Below, one piece after another: positions 19,211 through 29,354 of a stretch of DNA of 64,000 bases; within the stretch, counting starts at the first letter, position 1; every line of letters begins with the position of its first letter. Origin of the DNA: Alphaproteobacteria bacterium (GTDB lineage Bacteria > Pseudomonadota > Alphaproteobacteria > UBA8366). A program made the translations under genes and the position numbers. The DNA is taken from assembly GCA_009377445.1 (NCBI GenBank), contig WHUA01000001.1, positions 518,725 to 582,724 of the forward strand, read 5' to 3'. Under the pieces are notes generated by a model. It was given only the letters and a program-made list of their open reading frames with translations. It did not search any database and was not told the DNA's origin.

Positions 19211-21490
19211 TCAACGGATCGCGTCGTGGGCGGCCAGCGCCGCGGCGTTGACGATGTCGTTGACCGTCGCGCCCATTTGCACGATGTGCACGGGCTTGGC
19301 GAGCCCGACCAGGAGCGGGCCGATCACCGTGCCGCCGCCCAGCACGCGCAGCATCTTCGAGCTGATGTTCGCGCTGTGCAGCGCCGGCATGATGAGGCAG
19401 TTGGCCGGTCCGGTGAGCCGGCAGAAGGGATAGAGCTTCTGCATCAGCTCGAAGTTCAGCGCGGTGTCGGCCTGCATGTCGCCGTCGTATTCGAAATCGA
19501 CCCGGCGGCCGTCTAGAACCTTGACCGCGTCGCGGACGCGTTCCATCTGCGGGCGCATCGGCTGTCCGAAATCCGAGAAGGACGCCAGCGCCACCCGCGG
19601 CTCCTGGCCGAACTGGCGCGCATAGCTGGCGGTCTGCGTGGCGATGTCGGCCAGCTCCTCCGGCGTCGGAACCTCGTGCACGTTGGTGTCGGAAATGAAG
19701 ACCGTCCGGCCCTGCGCCAGCATGATGGTGACGCCCATCAGCCGCTCGCCCTGCCTCGGGTCGATGACGCGCGTGATGTCGGAGAGCGCGGTTGCGAAGC
19801 TGCGGGTGGTGCCGGTCACCATGGCGTCGCCGTCGCCCATGGCGACCATGCAGGCGCCGAACACGTTGCGGTCCTGATTCACCAGCCGCTGGCAGTCGCG
19901 GTAGAGGTAGCCGGTCCGCTGCAGCCGGCCATAGAGGAAGTCCGTGTACTTCTTGTTGTGGGCGCTCAGCCGCGCATTGTGGATCTCGATGCCGCCGTTG
20001 GCTTCGATGCCGAGCCTGCCCATCGTCTCGAGAACCTCGTCCTCGCGCCCGATCAGGAGCGGCGTGCCGTAGCCCGCGTTGCGATAGGCGACGGCGGCCC
20101 TGATCACGCGTTCCTCCTCGCCCTCGGCGAAGACGACGCGCCTCGGGTTCTCGCTGATCCGGGCGAAGACGAATTGCAGGCTCGATATGGACGGATCGAG
20201 ACGCGCCGATAGCTGCGCCCGGTAGGCGTCCATGTCGGCGATCGGCTTGCGGGCGACGCCGCTGTCCATGGCCGCGCGCGCCACCGCTTCCGGCACGCGC
20301 GAGATCAGGCGTGGGTCGAACGGCACCGGAATGATGTAGCCGGGCCCGTAGCGCAGCCGCTTGCCGCTATAGGCCGCGTCCACTTCGTCCGGCACGTCCT
20401 CGCGGGCGAGGCCGGCCAGCGCCTTCGCCGCGGCCAGCTTCATCTCCTCGTTGATGGTCGATGCGCGCACGTCGAGGGCGCCGCGGAAGATGTAGGGAAA
20501 TCCCAGCACGTTGTTGATCTGGTTCGGATAGTCCGAGCGGCCGGTGGCGACGATCGCGTCGTCGCGCACTGCCTCGATGTCTTCCGGCGTGATTTCCGGG
20601 TCGGGGTTGGCCATGGCGAAGATGATCGGGCGCTTCGCCATCGACTTCACCATCGCCTGCGATACCGCCCCTTTGACGGAGAGCCCGATGAAGACGTCCG
20701 CGCCCTCCATCGCTTCGGCCAGCGTGCGGTGCTTGGTGTTGGCGGCATGCGCGGATTTCCACTGGTTCATGCCGTCCGTGCGGCCCTGATAGATGACGCC
20801 CTTGGAGTCGCAGAGGATGACGTTGTCGTGCGCCGCCCCCATCGACTTGATCAGCTCGACGCAGGCGATCGACGCCGCGCCGGCGCCGTTGACCACCAGC
20901 TTGGCCTTCTTGATGTCGCGCTTGGTCAGGTCCAGCGCGTTGAGCAGCCCGGCCAGCGTGATGATCGCCGTGCCGTGCTGGTCGTCGTGGAAGACCGGTA
21001 TGTCGAGAAGCTCGCGCAGGCGCTGTTCGATCTCGAAACATTCCGGGGCCTTGATGTCTTCGAGGTTGATCCCGCCGAAGCTGTTGCCGATCGCGCGCAC
21101 GCAGCTCACGATGGTATCGACGTCCTCGCTGTCGACCTCGATGTCGATCCCGTCGATGTCGGCGAAGCGCTTGAACAGGACGGACTTGCCCTCCATGACA
21201 GGCTTCGACGCCATGGCGCCGATATTGCCAAGGCCGAGCACCGCCGTGCCGTTCGAGATGACCGCGACGACGTTGCCCTTCGCGGTATAGTCGTAGGCGA
21301 GCGACGGATCCTGCTCGATGGCGAGGCAGGGATAGGCGACGCCGGGCGAATAGGCGAGCGACAGGTCGCGCTGGGTCGTCAACGGCTTGGTCGCGCGGAT
21401 TTCCATCTTTCCGGGCCGGCCGCGCGCATGCATGCGCAGAGCGTCCTGCTTCAGCAGGGCTTCCTGCTTCGAAATCTTGTCGTTTGTCAT
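19211..21490 (-). CDS. maeB: NADP-dependent malic enzyme with phosphotransacetylase-like domain
   Basis: MaeB converts malate to pyruvate with CO2 and NADPH. The 759-residue length is typical of the two-domain form. The N-terminal malic enzyme part has [13 protein letters not shown], the metal-site segment [10 protein letters not shown] and the NADP fold [11 protein letters not shown]. The C-terminal part from about residue 430 is a phosphate-acetyltransferase-like domain that is usually regulatory and not catalytic. ATG 21490 gives [15 protein letters not shown]; the open frame further up is not family-like. It is divergent from mutS with 206 bp between the starts. Confidence 0.97.
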   Translation of the reverse strand: MTNDKISKQEALLKQDALRMHARGRPGKMEIRATKPLTTQRDLSLAYSPGVAYPCLAIEQDPSLAYDYTAKGNVVAVISNGTAVLGLGNIGAMASKPVMEGKSVLFKRFADIDGIDIEVDSEDVDTIVSCVRAIGNSFGGINLEDIKAPECFEIEQRLRELLDIPVFHDDQHGTAIITLAGLLNALDLTKRDIKKAKLVVNGAGAASIACVELIKSMGAAHDNVILCDSKGVIYQGRTDGMNQWKSAHAANTKHRTLAEAMEGADVFIGLSVKGAVSQAMVKSMAKRPIIFAMANPDPEITPEDIEAVRDDAIVATGRSDYPNQINNVLGFPYIFRGALDVRASTINEEMKLAAAKALAGLAREDVPDEVDAAYSGKRLRYGPGYIIPVPFDPRLISRVPEAVARAAMDSGVARKPIADMDAYRAQLSARLDPSISSLQFVFARISENPRRVVFAEGEEERVIRAAVAYRNAGYGTPLLIGREDEVLETMGRLGIEANGGIEIHNARLSAHNKKYTDFLYGRLQRTGYLYRDCQRLVNQDRNVFGACMVAMGDGDAMVTGTTRSFATALSDITRVIDPRQGERLMGVTIMLAQGRTVFISDTNVHEVPTPEELADIATQTASYARQFGQEPRVALASFSDFGQPMRPQMERVRDAVKVLDGRRVDFEYDGDMQADTALNFELMQKLYPFCRLTGPANCLIMPALHSANISSKMLRVLGGGTVIGPLLVGLAKPVHIVQMGATVNDIVNAAALAAHDAIR

Positions 21491-21696
21491 GGTCTGTCGA
21501 TTGCCGATCGTCTTTGTGTTTTTTCCTGGGTGATGGCGTGCAGCGGTTCCGCCACCTGGAGGTGCGGCGCTGCCGTTCCCTACTGGACTCATACTTGCAC
21601 GAACGAAACCGGTTTTGCCAGCGTCGCAATCTGGATTCATTTTTCCGCCGCAAGTGGCATGACCGCCGCGAAGCGGGCGTGTTAACGTCTCGCACG

Positions 21697-24387
21697 ATGA
21701 CCCGGCCGATCCCGAAATCCCCCACGGCGCGCCAGCAGGCGCCCTCGCCCATGATGGCGCAGTATCTGCGCCTCAAGGACGCCCACCCGGATTCCCTCCT
21801 GTTCTACCGCATGGGCGACTTCTACGAGATGTTCTTCGACGATGCGGTCGCCGCGGCGGCGGCGCTCGACATCACGCTCACCAAGCGGGGCGCGCACGAC
21901 GGGGAGGACGTGCCGATGTGCGGCGTTCCCGTGCATGCCGCGGACGCCTACCTCTCGCGCCTGATCCGCAAGGGTTTCCGGGTCGCGATCTGCGAGCAGA
22001 TGGAAGACCCGGCGGAGGCCCGCAAGCGCGGCGGCAAGTCCGTCGTGAAGCGCGACGTGGTGCGCCTGGTGACGCCCGGGACGCTCACCGAGGAAGGCCT
22101 GCTCGATGCCCGCGCGCATAATTTCCTCGCCGCGCTCGCCCGTTCGGGCCGCGAGCTCGCGCTCGCCTGGCTCGACATCTCGACCGGCGACTTCTTCACC
22201 CAGCCGGTCGCGGGCGGACCGGCGCTCGCCGCCGCCCTCGCGCGCATCGACCCCGGCGAAGTGCTGGCGCCCGAGAAGCTGATGGCCCCGGAAGCACTGG
22301 CCGGGGCGCTTGGCGGCGCGCTCGACGAATGGGCCGAGCGCGTTACGCCGCAGCCCGACAGCCGCTTCGATTCGGAGAATGCGCGCCGCCGGCTGGAAGC
22401 GGTCTACGGCGTGGGCGCGCTCGACGCCTTCGGCGACTTCGCCCGCGCCGAGCTGGCCGCGGCCGGCGCGCTGGTCGACTACGTGGCGCTGACCCAGGTC
22501 GGCAAGCTGCCGCGCCTTGCGCCGCCGCGCCGGCTCTCCGTCGGCGCGGCGATGGAAATCGACGCGGCGACGCGGCGCAACCTGGAGCTGGTGCGGAGCC
22601 TTTCGGGCGAGCGCAAGGGCAGCCTGCTTGCCGTGATCGACCGCACGGTCGGCGGCGGCGGGGCGCGGCTGCTGGCCGCCCGGCTGGCGGCGCCGCTCAC
22701 GAACAAGGCCGCGATCGAGCGCCGGCTCGACATGGTCGGATGGTTCGGCACGGACGGCGCGGCGCGGGCGGCCTTGCGGGACGCGCTCCGCCGCTGCCCC
22801 GATATCGAGCGCGCGCTGTCGCGCATCACGGTCGGGCGGGGTGGGCCGCGCGATCTCGCCGGGATCCGCGACGGGCTGGCCGAAGCCGCCGCGCTCAAGG
22901 GCGCGCTGGCGGAAGGGCGGATGCCGCCGCCGGCCGGCATCGCCGACGCGCTCGCCGGTCTCGGCGAGCATGGCGTGCTGGTCGACCGGCTCGGCCGCGC
23001 GCTGGCGGAAGACCTGCCGCTGAATGCGCGGGACGGCGGCTTCATCGCCCGCGGCTACGCCTTCGCGCTCGACGAGACGCGCGAGCTGCGCGACGAGAGC
23101 CGCCGCCTGATCGCCAACCTCGAGCGCCGCTACCGCGAGGCGACCGGCGCCGACACGCTCAAGGTGCGGCACAACAACGTGCTCGGCTACTTCATCGAGG
23201 TGACGCCCCGCTTCGCCGACAGGATGGGCGCGGATTTCATCCACCGGCAGACCATGGCGAATGCCGTGCGCTACGCCACGACCGAGCTGGCGGACCTGGC
23301 GCGGCGCATCTCCGAGGCGGCCGACAAGGCGGTCGCGATCGAGCTGCAGCTTTTCGACGATCTCGCCGGCGAAGTGACGGCGCGGGCCGACGCCATCGCG
23401 TTGGCGGCCGCGGCGCTGGCCGAGCTGGACGTGGCGGCGGCGTTGGCCGATCTGGCGGCCGAGCGCCGCTTTTGCCGCCCCGTCATCGCCGACTCGCGCG
23501 AGTTCCGGATTACCGGCGGCCGCCACCCGGTGGTCGAGCAGGCGCTGGCGGCGGCCGAGGGCGGGACCTTCGTCGCCAACGACTGCGATCTCGACGAAGA
23601 GCGTCGCCTATGGCTCGTGACCGGCCCCAACATGGCGGGGAAGAGCACTTTCCTCCGCCAGAACGCGCTGATCGCCGTGATGGCGCAGATCGGCTCCTAC
23701 GTGCCGGCGGCGGAGGCGCGCATCGGCATCGTCGACCGGCTGTTCAGCCGCGTCGGCGCGGCCGACGACCTCGCCCGCGGGCGCTCCACCTTCATGGTCG
23801 AGATGGTCGAGACCGCGGCCATCCTGAATCAGGCGACCGAGCGCTCGCTGGTCATCCTGGACGAGATCGGCCGCGGCACGGCGACCTTCGACGGCCTCTC
23901 CATCGCCTGGGCCGCGGTCGAGCATCTTCACGACGTGAACCGTTGCCGCGCTCTCTTCGCCACCCATTTCCACGAGCTGGTGGCGCTGACAGGCCGCCTG
24001 CCCGCGCTCAAGCCCTACACCATGCGGATCAAGGAATGGGAGGGCGACGTCGTCTTCCTGCACGAAGTGGCGCCGGGTGCGGCCGACCGCTCCTACGGTA
24101 TCCACGTAGCGCGGCTCGCCGGCCTGCCGCCGGCCGTCATCAAGCGGGCCGAGGCTGTGCTCAAGACGCTGGAAAACGGCGAGCAGTCGGGCGCCATCGC
24201 CCGCCTCGCCGAAGACCTGCCGCTGTTCGCGGCGCTGGCGCAGCGCGAGCGCACGGAAACAAAGGCCGCGCCGTCCGAGCTCGACGCGACGTTGGCCGCC
24301 CTCGATCCCGACGAGCTGACCCCCCGCGAAGCGCTCGATCTGGTCTTCCGGCTGAAGCGCCTCGCAGCGGCCGGCGGCGAGCCGTAA
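21697..24387 (+). CDS. mutS: DNA mismatch repair protein MutS
   Basis: MutS recognises mismatches and starts repair with MutL. The 896-residue protein has the mismatch-contact motif [11 protein letters not shown] near its start, connector, lever and clamp regions, and a C-terminal ATPase with Walker [11 protein letters not shown] at about 641, Walker [11 protein letters not shown] and the ATHFHEL histidine switch. ATG 21697 gives a short variable tail before MMAQYLRLK. The frame is open to 21484, but the extra residues are not MutS-like. glnD follows 49 bp later. Confidence 0.98.
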   Translation: MTRPIPKSPTARQQAPSPMMAQYLRLKDAHPDSLLFYRMGDFYEMFFDDAVAAAAALDITLTKRGAHDGEDVPMCGVPVHAADAYLSRLIRKGFRVAICEQMEDPAEARKRGGKSVVKRDVVRLVTPGTLTEEGLLDARAHNFLAALARSGRELALAWLDISTGDFFTQPVAGGPALAAALARIDPGEVLAPEKLMAPEALAGALGGALDEWAERVTPQPDSRFDSENARRRLEAVYGVGALDAFGDFARAELAAAGALVDYVALTQVGKLPRLAPPRRLSVGAAMEIDAATRRNLELVRSLSGERKGSLLAVIDRTVGGGGARLLAARLAAPLTNKAAIERRLDMVGWFGTDGAARAALRDALRRCPDIERALSRITVGRGGPRDLAGIRDGLAEAAALKGALAEGRMPPPAGIADALAGLGEHGVLVDRLGRALAEDLPLNARDGGFIARGYAFALDETRELRDESRRLIANLERRYREATGADTLKVRHNNVLGYFIEVTPRFADRMGADFIHRQTMANAVRYATTELADLARRISEAADKAVAIELQLFDDLAGEVTARADAIALAAAALAELDVAAALADLAAERRFCRPVIADSREFRITGGRHPVVEQALAAAEGGTFVANDCDLDEERRLWLVTGPNMAGKSTFLRQNALIAVMAQIGSYVPAAEARIGIVDRLFSRVGAADDLARGRSTFMVEMVETAAILNQATERSLVILDEIGRGTATFDGLSIAWAAVEHLHDVNRCRALFATHFHELVALTGRLPALKPYTMRIKEWEGDVVFLHEVAPGAADRSYGIHVARLAGLPPAVIKRAEAVLKTLENGEQSGAIARLAEDLPLFAALAQRERTETKAAPSELDATLAALDPDELTPREALDLVFRLKRLAAAGGEP

Positions 24388-24436
24388 AGCCCCAGTTCCC
24401 CTTGCATTCCGGCGCCGCGTAGAGCAAATCATAGCG

Positions 24437-27337
24437 ATGCGTAAGCTCAAGGACAGGCGCGCGATCATCGACCGGGCGGCGCTGCATGCCGCCGCGATCG
24501 CGGCCTATGAGCGTGACATGCCGGAGAGCGCGCGCGCCCAGGCGATGCTCAGCTTCTACCGCAAGGCGCTCGACGCCGGGCGCATGGAGATCCGCCGCCG
24601 CTTCGAGCTGGACCAGAGCGGGACCCTGGCGGTGCAGGGCAACTGCTTCCTGATCGACCAGCTCATCCGCGTGATCTACGACGTCGCCGCGGAGAAGATC
24701 TATCCGGTGGCGAACCCGACGTCCGGCGAGCAGATGTCGGTCGTCGCCTATGGCGGCTACGGCCGGGGCGAGCTGGCGCCCAAGTCGGATGTCGATCTCC
24801 TGTTCGTGCTGCCTTACAAGAAGACGCCGCGCAGCGAGCAGATGGTGGAGCACATGCTCTACACGATGTGGGATCTCGGCCTCAAGGTCGGCCACGCCAC
24901 GCGCTCCCTCGACGACTGCATCCGCCAGGCCAAGGCCGACATGACGATCCGCACCGGCCTCCTGGAAGCGCGCTTCGTGTGGGGCGAGCAGTCCTTGTTC
25001 CGCGAGTTGCGCCGCCGCTTCCTGAAGGAGGTCGCGGCCTCGAGTGGGCCCGACTTCGTCGAGGCGAAGCTGCGCGAGCGCGACGAGCGGCATCTCCGCA
25101 TGGGCGATTCGCGCTACGTGCTCGAGCCGAACGTGAAGGACGGCAAGGGCGGACTCCGCGACCTCCATACGCTGTTCTGGCTCGGCAAGTATCTCTACGG
25201 CGTCACGGACGTCGCGCGGCTGATCGAGGAAGGCTTCTTCACCCGCCAGGAAGTTGCCCGCTTCGACAAGGCGCAGGACTTCCTGTGGACGGTGCGCTGC
25301 CATCTGCACTACGTCGCCGACCGGCCGGAGGAGCGCCTGACCTTCGACCTCCAGCCCGAGCTGGCGGGCCGCATGGGTTATCGCGACCACGCCGGCACGT
25401 CGGGCGTCGAGCGCTTCATGAAGCATTACTTCCTGGTCGCCAAGGACGTGGGCGACCTGACGCGGATCTTCTGCGCCGCGCTGGAGGCGCGCCACCAGCG
25501 GCGCGGCTTGCTCAGGCGTGCGACCGGCCTGTTCAGCCGCGACGTCGAGGGGTTCAGCGTGCGCGGCGGCCGCATTTCCGTCTCCTCCGAAGACCATTTC
25601 GCCAAGAAGCCGATCGAGATGCTCCGCCTTTTCGAGGTCGCGCACCGCCGCAAGCTCGACATTCATCCCGAGGCCCTCACGCGGATCACCCGCAATCTCA
25701 GGCGGATCGACGACAAGCTGCGCCGCGACCCGGAGGCCAACCGGCTGTTCCTCCGCATGCTGACCGCCCCGGAGGGCGCCGAGCTGACGCTGCGGCGCCT
25801 GAACGAGGCGGGCGTCTTCGGGCGGTTCGTCACCGATTTCGGGCGCGTTGTGGCGCAGATGCAGTACGACATGTACCACGTGTACACGACCGACGAGCAT
25901 ACGATCCGCGCCATCGGCATCCTCAATCGGATCGAGCAGGGCGAGCTCGCCAAGGACCACCCGCTGTCGACCGAGCTGGTCCACAAGGTGCTGTCGCGCG
26001 AAGTTTTATATGTCGCGGCGCTGCTGCACGACATTGCCAAGGGCCGTGGCGGCGACCATTCGGAAATCGGCGCGGAGATCGCAAAGAAGCTCTGCCCGCG
26101 GCTCGGCCTCACGCCGGAGCAGACCGAAACCGTGAGCTGGCTCGTGCTCTATCATCTCCTGATGAGCAACACCGCCTTCAAGCGCGACCTGACGGACCCG
26201 AAGACGATCCAGGATTTCGTCGAGGTGGTGAAATCGCCCGAGCGGCTTCGCCTGCTGCTGTGCCTGACCGTGGCCGACATCCGCGCCGTCGGGCCCGGCC
26301 GGTGGAACAATTGGAAGGCGGCGCTCCTGCGCGAAATCTACTATCGCGCCGAGGCGGTGATGGCGGGCGGCCATGCGTCGGAAAGCCGGCGGGACCTCGC
26401 CGACGGCGTTGTCGCCGAGCTCAGGGAGCGCCTGGCGGACTGGCCCAAGGAAATGCTGGACGCGCATGTCGAGCGCGGCCACGCCGCTTACTGGCTGTCC
26501 TATGACGGCGAGACGCTGGCCCAGCACGCGCGCTTCATCCGCGAGGCCGAGGCGGCGGGGCTGCCGCTGGCGATCGACCGCCGGGTCGAGACGGAGCGCG
26601 CGGTCACCGAGATCACCATCTACACCGCCGACCATCCGGGCATCTTCAGCCGGATCGCCGGCGCGCTCGCGGTGTCCGGCGCTAATATCGTCGACGCGAA
26701 GATCAACACGCTGAACAACGGCATGGCACTCGACAGCTTCCTGGTCCAGGACGAGGCGGGCGAAGCCTTCTCCCGGCCCGACAAGCTGGCCCGCCTCTCG
26801 GTGCTCATCGAGCAGACGCTGTCGGGCCGGCTCCGGCCGCTCGCGGAGCTCGGCAAGCGCCGGACGCTGCAGGCGCGGACGCGAGTCTTCCGAGTCGAGC
26901 CGCGGGTGCTGATCGACAACAAGGCGTCGAACCGCCACACGGTGATCGAGGTAAATGGGCGCGACCGGCCGGGCCTGCTGTACGCGGTCACGCGCGCGCT
27001 GGCCAATCTCAGCCTTCAGGTCTATGCCGCGAAGATCTCCACTTACGGCGAGCAGGTCGTGGACGTGTTCTACGTCAAGGACCTGTTCGGCATGAAGGTC
27101 GAGCACCCCTCGAAAGTGCAGGCGATCCACGAAGGCCTGCTTGCCGCGCTCGGCGATCCCGAGTGCGCGCCGGCGAAGCCCCGGAAGAAAGCCGAAGGCG
27201 CCCCGCCGCGGCCGGCGGAAAAGAAGACGCCGCGGCTGACGGGCGCGAAACAAGCGGTCAAGGCCAAGACAGGCAACCGGTCGGGCAAAAAATCCCGGCG
27301 CGGCAAACGGAGTGCTGCCGCCGACGCGGCGGAATGA
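24437..27337 (+). CDS. glnD: PII uridylyltransferase/uridylyl-removing enzyme
   Basis: GlnD adds UMP to PII proteins under nitrogen limitation and removes it when glutamine is high. The 966 residues show the nucleotidyltransferase motif GGYGRGELAPKSDVD (106-120) and an HD hydrolase domain (LLHDIAKGRGGDHSEIGAEI). Two C-terminal ACT domains bind glutamine (TIYTADHPGIFSRIAGAL and VNGRDRPGLLYAVTRAL). The last 50 residues are an unusual lysine/arginine/alanine-rich tail that looks disordered. It lies between mutS and a DUF3126 gene. Confidence 0.97.
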   Translation: MRKLKDRRAIIDRAALHAAAIAAYERDMPESARAQAMLSFYRKALDAGRMEIRRRFELDQSGTLAVQGNCFLIDQLIRVIYDVAAEKIYPVANPTSGEQMSVVAYGGYGRGELAPKSDVDLLFVLPYKKTPRSEQMVEHMLYTMWDLGLKVGHATRSLDDCIRQAKADMTIRTGLLEARFVWGEQSLFRELRRRFLKEVAASSGPDFVEAKLRERDERHLRMGDSRYVLEPNVKDGKGGLRDLHTLFWLGKYLYGVTDVARLIEEGFFTRQEVARFDKAQDFLWTVRCHLHYVADRPEERLTFDLQPELAGRMGYRDHAGTSGVERFMKHYFLVAKDVGDLTRIFCAALEARHQRRGLLRRATGLFSRDVEGFSVRGGRISVSSEDHFAKKPIEMLRLFEVAHRRKLDIHPEALTRITRNLRRIDDKLRRDPEANRLFLRMLTAPEGAELTLRRLNEAGVFGRFVTDFGRVVAQMQYDMYHVYTTDEHTIRAIGILNRIEQGELAKDHPLSTELVHKVLSREVLYVAALLHDIAKGRGGDHSEIGAEIAKKLCPRLGLTPEQTETVSWLVLYHLLMSNTAFKRDLTDPKTIQDFVEVVKSPERLRLLLCLTVADIRAVGPGRWNNWKAALLREIYYRAEAVMAGGHASESRRDLADGVVAELRERLADWPKEMLDAHVERGHAAYWLSYDGETLAQHARFIREAEAAGLPLAIDRRVETERAVTEITIYTADHPGIFSRIAGALAVSGANIVDAKINTLNNGMALDSFLVQDEAGEAFSRPDKLARLSVLIEQTLSGRLRPLAELGKRRTLQARTRVFRVEPRVLIDNKASNRHTVIEVNGRDRPGLLYAVTRALANLSLQVYAAKISTYGEQVVDVFYVKDLFGMKVEHPSKVQAIHEGLLAALGDPECAPAKPRKKAEGAPPRPAEKKTPRLTGAKQAVKAKTGNRSGKKSRRGKRSAAADAAE

Positions 27338-27381
27338 TACAAAGCGGCCGGAAAACCAAGCCGATAAACCGGAGTGAAAAA

Positions 27382-27603
27382 ATGAACCAGACTGAGGTAT
27401 TGCGCTTGCAGGGCTATCTCCGCGAGAAATTCGGAACGGAGCGGCTCAGGCTCGGCACGCCGAAGCCGGACGGGTCGGTCGAGGTCAGCCTCGGTCAGGA
27501 GTTCATCGGAGTGATCTATCGTGACGTCGACGAGGATGACGGGGAGGTTTCCTACGCGTTTCACATGGCGATCCTGGAAATGGACCTGCCGCAGGCGCAC
27601 TGA
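27382..27603 (+). CDS. DUF3126 family small protein
   Basis: A 73-residue acidic protein beginning MNQTEVLRLQGYLREKFG, with GGAG at 27371-27374 as ribosome site. It matches the alphaproteobacterial DUF3126 family, including the DGSVEVSLGQEFIGVIYRD strand region and the DEDDGEVSY turn. No function is known. The frame is open upstream inside glnD, but that part is another frame of the glnD tail. It sits 44 bp after glnD and 65 bp before murJ. Confidence 0.88.
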   Translation: MNQTEVLRLQGYLREKFGTERLRLGTPKPDGSVEVSLGQEFIGVIYRDVDEDDGEVSYAFHMAILEMDLPQAH

Positions 27604-27668
27604 CGCGGCGGGCCTGAGCGCCGTGCCTCCCGCCTTCCGCATTTCTCCGCCGCGCTGACGGTTCCGCG

Positions 27669-29216
27669 ATGGCGCTGGCACGGGCGATCGCGACGCTGGG
27701 CGGCTGGACGATGGCCAGCCGCCTCCTCGGTTTTGTCCGCGACATCCTGCTGGCCAGCGTCCTGGGCGCTGGCATGGTGGCGGACGCCTTCTTCGTCGCC
27801 TTCAAGTTCCCGAATTTCTTCCGCCGCCTGTTCGCGGAAGGCGCCTTCAATTCCGCCTTCGTGCCGCTGTTCAGCGAGCGCCTGGTGCGCGAAGGGGCCG
27901 GTCCGGCACGGCGCTTCGCGGCCAACGTCGCCGGCGTCATGGCCGCCTTCATGCTGTGCTTCACCTTCGTGGTGCAGCTCGCCATGCCGTGGCTCATGTA
28001 TGCCATCGCCCCCGGCTTCTCGGACCAGCCGGAGAAATTCGACCTCGCCATCGAGCTGACGCGGCTCACCTTCCCCTACCTCACCTTCATGTCGCTGGCG
28101 GCGCTCCTCGCCGGGATGCTGAACTCGCTGCAACGCTTCGCGGCCGCCGCCGCCGCGCCGATCGTGCTCAACATCGTGCTGATCGCGGCGCTCACGCTCG
28201 TCCGCGGCGGCTATGTCGAGCTTCCGGGGCATGCGCTCGCGGTCGCAGTATCCATCGCGGGCGCCGGGCAGTTCGTCCTGCTGGTCGTCGCCTGCCGCCG
28301 CGCGGGGATCATGGTGCGGCTGCCGCGGCCCCGCCTCACGCCGGGCGTGCGGCGCGTGTTCCGCCTGATGGCGCCCGGGCTGATCGGCGCGGGCGTGGTG
28401 CAGGTCAACCTCGTCGTCGACGTGATCCTGGCCTCGATGCTGCCGCAGGGCTCGGTGTCCTGGCTCTATTTCGCCGACAGGGTGAATCAGCTTCCGCTCG
28501 GCGTCGTGGGCGTCGCGGTCGGCGTTGCGTTGCTGCCGATGCTGTCGCGCCACCTCAGCGCCGGCGATGAAGCCGCCGCGACGCATACCCAGAACCGCGC
28601 CATCGAGTTCGCGCTGCTGCTGACCCTGCCGGCCGCGGCGGCGCTGCTCACCATCCCCGCCCCGATCGTCGGCGTCCTCTTCCAGCGCGGCGCGTTCGGC
28701 GCGGCCGACGCGGCGGCGACGGCGGGCGCGCTCGTGGCCTTCGCCGCCGGCCTGCCGGCCTACGTGCTGATCAAGGCGCTGACACCCGGGTTCTTTGCCC
28801 GCCAGGACACCAAGACCCCGGTCAAGATCGCCGTGCTGTCGATGGCTGCCAACGTCGTGGTCGCCGTCATCCTGATGCAGGTGCTCGCCCATGTCGGCAT
28901 CGCGCTCGCGACGGCGTGCTCGGCCTGGCTGAATGCGGCGATGCTCGCGGTGGTCCTGCGCCGCCGCGGCCAGCTCCAATTCGACGCGAAGCTGCGGTCG
29001 GCGGCGCCGCGCATCGCCGGCGCCGCGCTCGTCATGGCCGCGGCGCTGTGGGCGGCGGAGCGGGCGCTCGCGCCCCTGTTTGCGGGCGGCGCCGAGCAGC
29101 GCATTCTCGCGCTGGCGCTCCTGGTCGCCGCCGGGCTCGCGGCCTACGGCGCCGTCGTCCAGGCGACGGGGGCGGCGCGGCTCGGCGATCTCCGCGCTTC
29201 CTTGCGCAGGCGCTAG
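27669..29216 (+). CDS. murJ: Lipid II flippase MurJ
   Basis: MurJ moves the lipid-linked peptidoglycan precursor across the inner membrane. The 515-residue polytopic protein (about 14 spans) opens with TMASRLLGFVRDILLASVLG and continues AFFVAFKFPNFFRRLFAEGAF, the signature of the MurJ/MviN family. The conserved arginines of the central cavity are in these segments. It is followed directly by palindromes; its TAG stop is part of the first one. Confidence 0.97.
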   Translation: MALARAIATLGGWTMASRLLGFVRDILLASVLGAGMVADAFFVAFKFPNFFRRLFAEGAFNSAFVPLFSERLVREGAGPARRFAANVAGVMAAFMLCFTFVVQLAMPWLMYAIAPGFSDQPEKFDLAIELTRLTFPYLTFMSLAALLAGMLNSLQRFAAAAAAPIVLNIVLIAALTLVRGGYVELPGHALAVAVSIAGAGQFVLLVVACRRAGIMVRLPRPRLTPGVRRVFRLMAPGLIGAGVVQVNLVVDVILASMLPQGSVSWLYFADRVNQLPLGVVGVAVGVALLPMLSRHLSAGDEAAATHTQNRAIEFALLLTLPAAAALLTIPAPIVGVLFQRGAFGAADAAATAGALVAFAAGLPAYVLIKALTPGFFARQDTKTPVKIAVLSMAANVVVAVILMQVLAHVGIALATACSAWLNAAMLAVVLRRRGQLQFDAKLRSAAPRIAGAALVMAAALWAAERALAPLFAGGAEQRILALALLVAAGLAAYGAVVQATGAARLGDLRASLRRR

Positions 29217-29265
29217 ATCAATCTGCAATCAGGTGGTATCACCTGATTGCAGGTAAATTGATCTA
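29214..29265. repeat. Large nested palindrome starting in the murJ stop codon
   Basis: Outer arms TAGATCAAT (29214-29222) and ATTGATCTA (29257-29265) enclose a perfect 12-bp hairpin, TGCAATCAGGTG (29224-29235) with CACCTGATTGCA (29240-29251), loop GTAT. It can act as a bidirectional terminator or mRNA end, or be a dispersed palindromic element. It is AT-richer than the flanking genes. Confidence 0.75.
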
Positions 29266-29276
29266 TCTTAAAAGGT

Positions 29277-29318
29277 TAGAGCAACATATCTGCGTCCGAT
29301 CGGACGCAGGTTGCTCTA
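29277..29318. repeat. Second large palindrome upstream of the selenoprotein gene
   Basis: TAGAGCAAC (29277-29285) pairs with GTTGCTCTA (29310-29318). Between them is the perfect 20-bp palindrome CTGCGTCCGATCGGACGCAG (29290-29309); ATAT is left over on one side. This is a compact dyad of the kind that is dispersed in alphaproteobacterial intergenic regions. It lies 36 bp before the selenoprotein start. Confidence 0.75.
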
Positions 29319-29354
29319 GCCTTCATCGCAGACTGACGCGGGAATAGAGGGATC

